A DNA stretch of 64,000 bases, taken from Alphaproteobacteria bacterium. Lineage in GTDB: Bacteria; Pseudomonadota; Alphaproteobacteria; Micavibrionales; Micavibrionaceae. Below, piece after piece: positions 59,091-64,000 of this stretch; the first letter of the stretch is position 1; each line of letters starts with the position of its first letter. The notes beneath the pieces are model-generated. The model ran no database searches. It had not been told where the DNA came from and saw only the letters and a list, made by a program, of their open reading frames with translations. The stretch lies in contig JAHDXS010000001.1 in the NCBI GenBank assembly GCA_023384135.1, positions 682,001-746,000 of the forward strand, read 5' to 3'. The position numbers and the translations under genes were made by a program.

Positions 59091-59144
59091 GGTTATGTGT
59101 GGGAAAGTGGCTCTGACCTTTGTTTTCCGAGTATTCTTGTAACT

Positions 59145-59173
59145 ATTCTACAGCCGATTCCCAGACCGTGAAA
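59145..59173 (-). promoter_or_regulatory. Possible promoter of the CbiB-like gene
   Basis: Minus-strand TTTCAC, 17-nt spacer, TAGAAT, about 62 nt ahead of the start codon. Confidence 0.3.
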
Positions 59174-59183
59174 GAGGGACTCT

Positions 59184-60608
59184 ATGCTTTATCATTTGTA
59201 TGAAATGCAGCACGCGCTGTTAACGCCTTTAAGATTACAGGCGGAGCTGACTCGCACCCTCATCCGCAACCCCTTTAACCCCCTGTCCTACACGCAATTT
59301 GGCCGGACGGTGGGCGCCTCGGCCGAGATGATCGAGCGCGTAACCAAACGCTTTGGGCGCCCGGAATTCGGCCTGCACGAAACCGAAATCGCCGGCAAAA
59401 AGGTTGAGGTGACGGAGCGCATAATCGCCCGCAAGCCATTCTGTTCATTGGTAAATTTCAAAAGAAAAATCAAACGGAACGACCCCAAGGTCCTTCTGGT
59501 GGCCCCTATGTCGGGCCATTTCGCCACCCTCCTGCGCGGCACAGTGGAGGCCCTGTTGCCCCACCACGATATGTACATCACCGACTGGGAAGATGCCCGG
59601 CAGGTCCCCGGAAAGGCCGGACGCTTCAATCTGGACGACTACATCACCTATCTCCGGGAATTCATGAGCCTTTTAGGGCCGGACGTGCATGTCATCGCGG
59701 TCTGCCAGCCCGCAGTGCCTGTATTGGCGGCGGTGTCGCTAATGGCGACAGAAAAAGACCCCAACCAACCCCTGACCATGACCCTGATGGGCGGCCCGGT
59801 CGATACGCGCGTCTCCAAGACGACCGTGACCGAACTGGCCGAAAACCGCCCCCTGCGCTGGTTTGAGAATACGGTAATTCACGACGTGCCCTTCTACTAT
59901 CCCGGCGCGTTCCGCAAGGTTTACCCCGGGTTTCTTCAACTCGGAGGCTTTATGTCGATGAACCTCGACCGCCACGTCGGCTCATACATGAAATTTTACC
60001 ACCATCTCGTCATGGGCGATGGCGAGCCGGCCGAGCAACACCGTAATTTTTATAACGAATACCTGTCGGTGATGGATATTCCCGCAGAATTCTACCTCCA
60101 GACCATCGAAACCGTGTTCCAGCGCCAGCTTCTGCCGCGCGGACGTATGAAATGGCGCGACCCCTACACCGATCATCTGCTCGACGTCAGGCCGCAGGAT
60201 ATCGAACATACCGCCCTCCTGACCATCGAGGGCGAACTGGACGACATTTCCGCCCGGGGGCAGACCACGGCGGCGCACGAACTCTGCTACTCCCTCGCTC
60301 AACGCAAGCAATTCCACCATTTCCAGCTCAAGACCGGCCATTACGGCATTTTCAACGGTCGGCGCTGGCGCGACGATATCATGCCCCGGATTCGCCACCA
60401 TATCCGGCGGTTCGACGAGGGCAAGGACCCCGTACCCGATCACGACCTGGCGATACGCCCGGATGCATCGGCGGAACAGTACAACAGAGAAAAGCACGGA
60501 ATCGCGGCAATCCGGCGCTGGATAAAAGAAAACCAGCCGCAGAATTACAAGGAAGCGCAGATTCAACAAAAAGCTGCCGGATGGCATCTTGAAAAAGAAA
60601 ATAATTAG
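59184..60608 (+). CDS. phaZ: Intracellular polyhydroxybutyrate depolymerase
   Basis: 474-residue enzyme that breaks down stored polyhydroxyalkanoate granules in the cytoplasm. Catalytic Cys in VCQPAVPVLAA near residue 174 (the intracellular PhaZ type uses Cys rather than Ser in this lipase-like box), GGPVDTRVSKTTV and the C-terminal histidine in LKTGHYGIFNGRRWRD near 388. Starts MLYHLYEMQHALLTPLR, the family start, with AGAGGG upstream. No phaC or phasin is in this window, but the gene implies that the organism stores PHA or did so. Confidence 0.92.
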   Translation: MLYHLYEMQHALLTPLRLQAELTRTLIRNPFNPLSYTQFGRTVGASAEMIERVTKRFGRPEFGLHETEIAGKKVEVTERIIARKPFCSLVNFKRKIKRNDPKVLLVAPMSGHFATLLRGTVEALLPHHDMYITDWEDARQVPGKAGRFNLDDYITYLREFMSLLGPDVHVIAVCQPAVPVLAAVSLMATEKDPNQPLTMTLMGGPVDTRVSKTTVTELAENRPLRWFENTVIHDVPFYYPGAFRKVYPGFLQLGGFMSMNLDRHVGSYMKFYHHLVMGDGEPAEQHRNFYNEYLSVMDIPAEFYLQTIETVFQRQLLPRGRMKWRDPYTDHLLDVRPQDIEHTALLTIEGELDDISARGQTTAAHELCYSLAQRKQFHHFQLKTGHYGIFNGRRWRDDIMPRIRHHIRRFDEGKDPVPDHDLAIRPDASAEQYNREKHGIAAIRRWIKENQPQNYKEAQIQQKAAGWHLEKENN

Positions 60609-60695
60609 TCTACAGTGAAGACGCTCCTTGAACGAAATTGCGACAGAATTTGGTGGGTATGGAATGACCTTAACCGTCTGTGGAAAAAGGATATT

Positions 60696-61379
60696 ATGGC
60701 AATCGAACGGCTTGTGACAGTCAAACGGAGTAAGAACGCGCGTCGCGTCGCTCTGCGCCTTGACGCCAAGGAAGGGGTCATGAATTTGGTGATCCCGCCG
60801 CACATGAAGCTGGACAGTGCCCTGAAGTTCGCCAAAACCCACGAAAAATGGGTGAAGGAGACCCTCGCCGCTTTGCCGCCGAGCGTTCCGTTCGAAGACG
60901 GAACCATCATCCCCATACTTGGACAAAAGCGCAGAATTTCAGTAACTTACGATGAAAAGTTCAAGGGAACCGAAATTCATCTTTTAAAGACGGTCTTACA
61001 GGTTCGCACCAACCAGATCGACCCCTCTGTGCGTATTCGCCGCTTCTTGAAACAGCTGGCGAAGGACACCCTGACCGAAATGACCAAAAAGAAGATCCGC
61101 CGAATCGGGGTAGAGAACGTGACGGTCGGCGTCCGCGAAACCAAGAGCCGTTGGGGAAGCTGTTCCGAAGACGGTAACATTTCATACTCATGGCGCCTGA
61201 TTTTCGCCCCCGAAGTCGCTATGGACTACGTTGTCGCGCATGAAGTCGCACACCTCGTCCACCTGAACCACGGCGAAGAATTCTGGCGTCTCTGCCGCCG
61301 CCTGTCCAAGGACGGCTTTGAAGGCCAGTACTGGATGCGCAATCACGGGAATATGCTCCTGCGCTACGGCGAAATCTAG
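60696..61379 (+). CDS. YgjP/SprT-like metal-dependent hydrolase (DUF45)
   Basis: 227-residue soluble zinc metallopeptidase-like protein. RSKNARRVALRLDAKEGVMNLVIP begins the beta-rich N-terminal part; TKSRWGSCSEDGNISYSWRLIFAP and VVAHEVAHLVHLNHGEEFW form the active site with HExxH near residue 180. This is the YgjP/WLM layout, whose substrates are unknown. ATG 60696 follows AAGGA by 6-8 nt; an earlier in-frame start at 60615 would add Trp-rich residues not in the family. Downstream of phaZ with 87 nt between. Confidence 0.83.
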   Translation: MAIERLVTVKRSKNARRVALRLDAKEGVMNLVIPPHMKLDSALKFAKTHEKWVKETLAALPPSVPFEDGTIIPILGQKRRISVTYDEKFKGTEIHLLKTVLQVRTNQIDPSVRIRRFLKQLAKDTLTEMTKKKIRRIGVENVTVGVRETKSRWGSCSEDGNISYSWRLIFAPEVAMDYVVAHEVAHLVHLNHGEEFWRLCRRLSKDGFEGQYWMRNHGNMLLRYGEI

Positions 61380-61401
61380 CCGCCACGCCCGCCTGAAATC
61401 G

Positions 61402-61911
61402 TTATTTTGAAGTCCGAGCAAAGAAATCCAGCACCTCTTGCAGGATAATCATGGCCGCCAGCTTGTCCTTCAGCCCGTCCTGCTTCGAGTTGACGCGCTT
61501 GTTCTTTTTATCCACCATTTCATCCACAAGACTGTCCACCGCGTCTGTGGATAACCTTTCATCATGCAGGGCCACCCAAACGGCCCCGCCCGGAAACAAA
61601 TCCTTGGAAATCTGCCGCTCCAGCTCCAGTGCAAAATCCCGCACCGACTGCGCCTGCGCCCCCTCGCTCCCGTCCATGTTGAACGGCAGGCCGACCACGA
61701 ACCCCGCGACGCCGAACTCGCCGGCCAGCCGCTCGATCTCCTTCAAATCCTTGGTAAATTTCGTCCTGAAAAGGGTGGTTACCGGCGTGGCCAACCGCTG
61801 CGCTTCATCGCAAACCGCCACCCCGATCGTCTTCTTCCCGACATCCAGCCCCATAAGCGGCTGACCGCGCGGCGCACTGTCGGCGATATTCCTGAGCAAT
61901 CCAACCGTCAT
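61402..61911 (-). CDS. ruvX: Pre-16S rRNA nuclease YqgF/RuvX
   Basis: 169-residue RNase H-fold protein implicated in 16S rRNA 5'-end processing and as a putative Holliday junction resolvase. MGLDVGKKTIGVAVCD gives the first acidic residue, FVVGLPFNMDGSEG the second block, and HDERLSTDAVDSL the third; a Lys-rich helix follows. Slightly longer N-terminus than usual (20 residues before the first motif). Divergent from gatC with 142 nt between; its promoter is not obvious. Confidence 0.9.
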   Translation of the reverse strand: MTVGLLRNIADSAPRGQPLMGLDVGKKTIGVAVCDEAQRLATPVTTLFRTKFTKDLKEIERLAGEFGVAGFVVGLPFNMDGSEGAQAQSVRDFALELERQISKDLFPGGAVWVALHDERLSTDAVDSLVDEMVDKKNKRVNSKQDGLKDKLAAMIILQEVLDFFARTSK

Positions 61912-61916
61912 AACTC

Positions 61917-61945
61917 TTGCACGCTACACCGAGCAATGCTAGAAG
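61917..61945 (+). promoter_or_regulatory. Predicted gatC operon promoter
   Basis: TTGCAC, 17-nt spacer, TAGAAG, about 105 nt ahead of the gatC GTG. Confidence 0.35.
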
Positions 61946-62053
61946 TCCAAGGTTTACTGAGTTAAAGCCTTGCGCGAACGGCATTTTATCTGTCTGGCCC
62001 GCCACGTGAAGCGTGTCTCAAAACAAAAATCTCACTTTCAGGGAGAAAACCCG

Positions 62054-62341
62054 GTGTCACTGGACAAAGCAACAGTCAAAAAAGTCGCGGGCTTGGCCCG
62101 CCTCGCCATGAACGACGAACAGCTCGACCGCATGGCGCCGCAGGTCTCCGGCATCATCAACTGGATCGAACAGCTGGCCGAGGTTAACACCGATAACGTC
62201 GAACCCCTTTCCAGCGTCGTGGACATCACCCTCCCCCTCCGTAAGGACGAGGTGAACGACGGCGGCTACGTGGAAAAAGTTCTGGCCAACGCGCCCGAAG
62301 CCACGCAAGGCTATTTCGTTGTGCCCAAAATCGTGGAGTAA
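62054..62341 (+). CDS. gatC: Asp-tRNA(Asn)/Glu-tRNA(Gln) amidotransferase subunit C
   Basis: 95-residue small subunit that holds GatA and GatB together and helps expression of GatA. The GatC pattern KATVKKVAGLARLAMNDEQ and PLSSVVDITLPLRKDEV is clear. I chose the GTG at 62054 because GGGAG lies about 8 nt upstream and the protein then begins as GatC does; an earlier in-frame start at 61970 would add a Cys/Arg-rich stretch not in the family. A small membrane gene and gatA follow. The operon implies that the cell makes Gln-tRNA or Asn-tRNA by amidation. Confidence 0.92.
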   Translation: MSLDKATVKKVAGLARLAMNDEQLDRMAPQVSGIINWIEQLAEVNTDNVEPLSSVVDITLPLRKDEVNDGGYVEKVLANAPEATQGYFVVPKIVE

Positions 62342-62366
62342 GCGGCGCCAGAGCCATAAAAGCAAC

Positions 62367-62657
62367 ATGAACGCCTATGCGATGAAAACGGACAAACAAG
62401 AAAAGCAGATCAGGATCATGCGCGAACATCAGAACAAGGTGTTGCGCTCGACCCTTCTTGCCGTGGGTGCGGGCATGATGCTCGTCGGCCTGTCTTGCAT
62501 GTTCACACCCGAAGCCTACGTTGCCATGGTGAATATCGGTTTTAAGATAAAGTACGGCGTAGAGGATATTCGCGCGTTCGGCGCTCTGCTCTCCGCAGTC
62601 GGGCTGGCGGATATCGGGCTGGCAGCTATTATTTTCAAGGATAGGAAAAGACTATGA
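62367..62657 (+). CDS. Small two-pass membrane protein between gatC and gatA
   Basis: 96-residue protein with a polar Lys/Gln/Arg-rich N-terminus (about 1-28), two hydrophobic segments (about 29-49 and 68-88) and a short basic end. Not recognised. ATG 62367 or 62382 can be the start; neither has a strong ribosome site. Its stop overlaps the gatA start by 4 nt (ATGA), so gatA translation is coupled to it, which is odd for a membrane protein inside a tRNA-enzyme operon. Confidence 0.6.
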   Translation: MNAYAMKTDKQEKQIRIMREHQNKVLRSTLLAVGAGMMLVGLSCMFTPEAYVAMVNIGFKIKYGVEDIRAFGALLSAVGLADIGLAAIIFKDRKRL

Positions 62658-64000
62658 CGGAACTGACATCTCTCACAATCGCCGCCGCGCTCAAAGGTCT
62701 GGAAAAGGGAGATTTCACCGCCGTGGAACTCACGCAGGCGCATCTCGATAAGATGGACAAGTACCGCGCCCTGAACGCCTTCATCGTGGAAACCCCCGAT
62801 CTGGCGAAAAAACAGGCGCAGGAATCCGACAAGCGCCGCGCGTCTGGAACAGTGGGTGCGCTCGAAGGCATCCCCCTTGGCATCAAGGACCTCTTCTGCA
62901 CAAAGGGCGTCCAGACCACAGCGGCCAGCCACATCCTCGAAGGCTTCATCCCTCAATATGAATCGACAGTCACATCCAAGCTTTTCGAAGACGGCGCCAT
63001 CATGCTCGGCAAGATGAACCTCGACGAATTCGCCATGGGCTCATCGAACACCACCAGCTATTTCGGAAACGTCATCAGCCCCTGGAAGAATAAGAACAAG
63101 CCGGACGCCCAGCTCGTCCCCGGCGGCTCCTCGGGCGGCTCTGCCGCCGCCGTGTCCGCTGGCATGGTGATGGGCGCAACCGGAACCGACACCGGCGGTT
63201 CGATCCGCCAGCCCGCCGCCTTTTGCGGCATTTCCGGAATCAAACCGACCTACGGCCGATGCTCCCGCTGGGGCATCGTCGCCTTCGCCTCCTCCCTCGA
63301 TCAGGCGGGAACCTTCGCCCGCACGGTGGAGGATAACGCGATCATGCTCCGCTCCATGTCCGGCCACGACCCAAAGGACAGCACCTCGGCCAAAATCGCC
63401 GTACCCGACTTCACAAAGGCTCTGACCGGCGATATTCGCGGCAAAACCGTGGGCATCCCCAAGGAATACCGCGTGGACGGCATGCCCGCCGAGATCGAGA
63501 AACTCTGGCAACAGGGCATCGACTGGATCCACGCTTCCGGCGCAAAAACCGTCGAGGTCTCCCTGCCCCACACCAAATACGCGCTGGCGACCTACTACGT
63601 CATCGCCCCGGCAGAGGCCTCCTCCAACCTCGCCCGCTACGACGGCGTGCGTTATGGCCTGCGGATTCCCTCCGAAAACCTCCGCGAAACCTACGAAAAG
63701 ACCCGCGCCGAGGGCTTCGGCGATGAGGTCAAGCGCAGGATCATGATCGGAACCTACGTACTATCTGCGGGATATTACGATGCCTACTACATCAAGGCCC
63801 AGAAAGTCCGCCGCCTGATCGTGAATGATTTCATGAACGCTTTTGAAAAATGCGACGTTCTGCTGACCCCCACGGCCCCCTCCGGCCCGTTCGCCATCGG
63901 CGAGAACGACGACGACCCGATCAAAATGTATCTCAACGACGTTTTCACCGTCCCCGCCTCTCTGGCCGGGCTGCCGGGTATGTCCGTCCCCGCGGGGCTG
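62654..64000 (+). CDS. gatA: Asp-tRNA(Asn)/Glu-tRNA(Gln) amidotransferase subunit A (3' end outside window)
   Basis: First 449 residues of the amidase subunit that frees ammonia from glutamine. The Ser-cisSer-Lys amidase triad is seen in [12 protein letters not shown] (Lys near 77), [14 protein letters not shown] (cis-Ser near 154) and [12 protein letters not shown] (nucleophile Ser near 178). The sequence runs off the right edge in [12 protein letters not shown], before the stop, so the last 35-45 residues are missing. Follows gatC and a small membrane gene; gatB probably lies outside. Confidence 0.95.
   Translation, partial: MTELTSLTIAAALKGLEKGDFTAVELTQAHLDKMDKYRALNAFIVETPDLAKKQAQESDKRRASGTVGALEGIPLGIKDLFCTKGVQTTAASHILEGFIPQYESTVTSKLFEDGAIMLGKMNLDEFAMGSSNTTSYFGNVISPWKNKNKPDAQLVPGGSSGGSAAAVSAGMVMGATGTDTGGSIRQPAAFCGISGIKPTYGRCSRWGIVAFASSLDQAGTFARTVEDNAIMLRSMSGHDPKDSTSAKIAVPDFTKALTGDIRGKTVGIPKEYRVDGMPAEIEKLWQQGIDWIHASGAKTVEVSLPHTKYALATYYVIAPAEASSNLARYDGVRYGLRIPSENLRETYEKTRAEGFGDEVKRRIMIGTYVLSAGYYDAYYIKAQKVRRLIVNDFMNAFEKCDVLLTPTAPSGPFAIGENDDDPIKMYLNDVFTVPASLAGLPGMSVPAGL

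Noticed and set aside
1-64000. tRNA, rRNA, CRISPR arrays, insertion sequences, prophage
   Set aside because: No cloverleaf-type T-loop context, no spaced direct repeats, no transposase or phage structural genes were recognised on reading; a dedicated scan would be needed to exclude weak cases.

Overview
The window is a gene-dense, GC-rich bacterial chromosome segment that looks alphaproteobacterial. The best evidence is gene content and order: lysC, a RodZ-like gene, prfA, prmC, a DUF4167 gene and clpB in a row; an Rrf2-sufB-sufC-sufD-sufS-sufT-sufA locus; fabA-fabB-fabI; and DUF1491, HIG1-type, phaZ and Fur genes. The exact lineage cannot be fixed from this sequence. Two traits are atypical for the class as I know it: a fused System II cytochrome c synthase (CcsBA) and a NAD-type Lys1-like protein.

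Layout. 1-6455: translation operon rimP-nusA-infB-rbfA-truB-rpsO, with terminators at both ends. 6476-7917: three leftward genes, including gpmA, lie between rpsO and pnp, which are normally adjacent. 8291-10491: pnp with a structured leader and a bidirectional terminator. 10513-14771: mostly small unknown or membrane proteins, a GDPD phosphodiesterase, a TfoX-like protein and an HxlR regulator with a divergent membrane gene. 14863-18410: ccsBA plus a thioredoxin-like partner. 18453-24097: Lys1-like protein, M17 aminopeptidase, Mur ligase-like protein, lipoprotein. 24208-31980 (leftward): lysC, rodZ-like, prfA, prmC, DUF4167, clpB. 32062-39633: ubiG, HIG1 protein, M48 protease, fatty-acid genes, SH3 protein, dusA.

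39638-49417 is the most unusual part: a leftward SUF iron-sulfur operon interrupted by eight other genes. These are a CBU_0592-type membrane protein, a PCD/phhB enzyme, a single-pass membrane protein, an unknown soluble protein, three tandem YcxB-like membrane proteins and a Cys-rich anchored protein. Many are joined by 1-4 nt stop/start overlaps. The operon starts at an Rrf2 gene whose promoter overlaps a 19-bp imperfect palindrome.

49633-64000: an AT-rich HEPN plus zinc-ribbon gene (probable acquisition), prfC, a tiny entericidin lipoprotein, DUF1491, fur, a PAS histidine kinase, a degenerate GGDEF protein, a tgt lacking the usual zinc cysteines, rpmB, a CbiB-like membrane protein divergent from phaZ, a YgjP-like metallopeptidase, ruvX, and gatC plus a small membrane gene plus gatA (cut by the window edge). 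I recognised no tRNA, rRNA, CRISPR array, insertion sequence or prophage.
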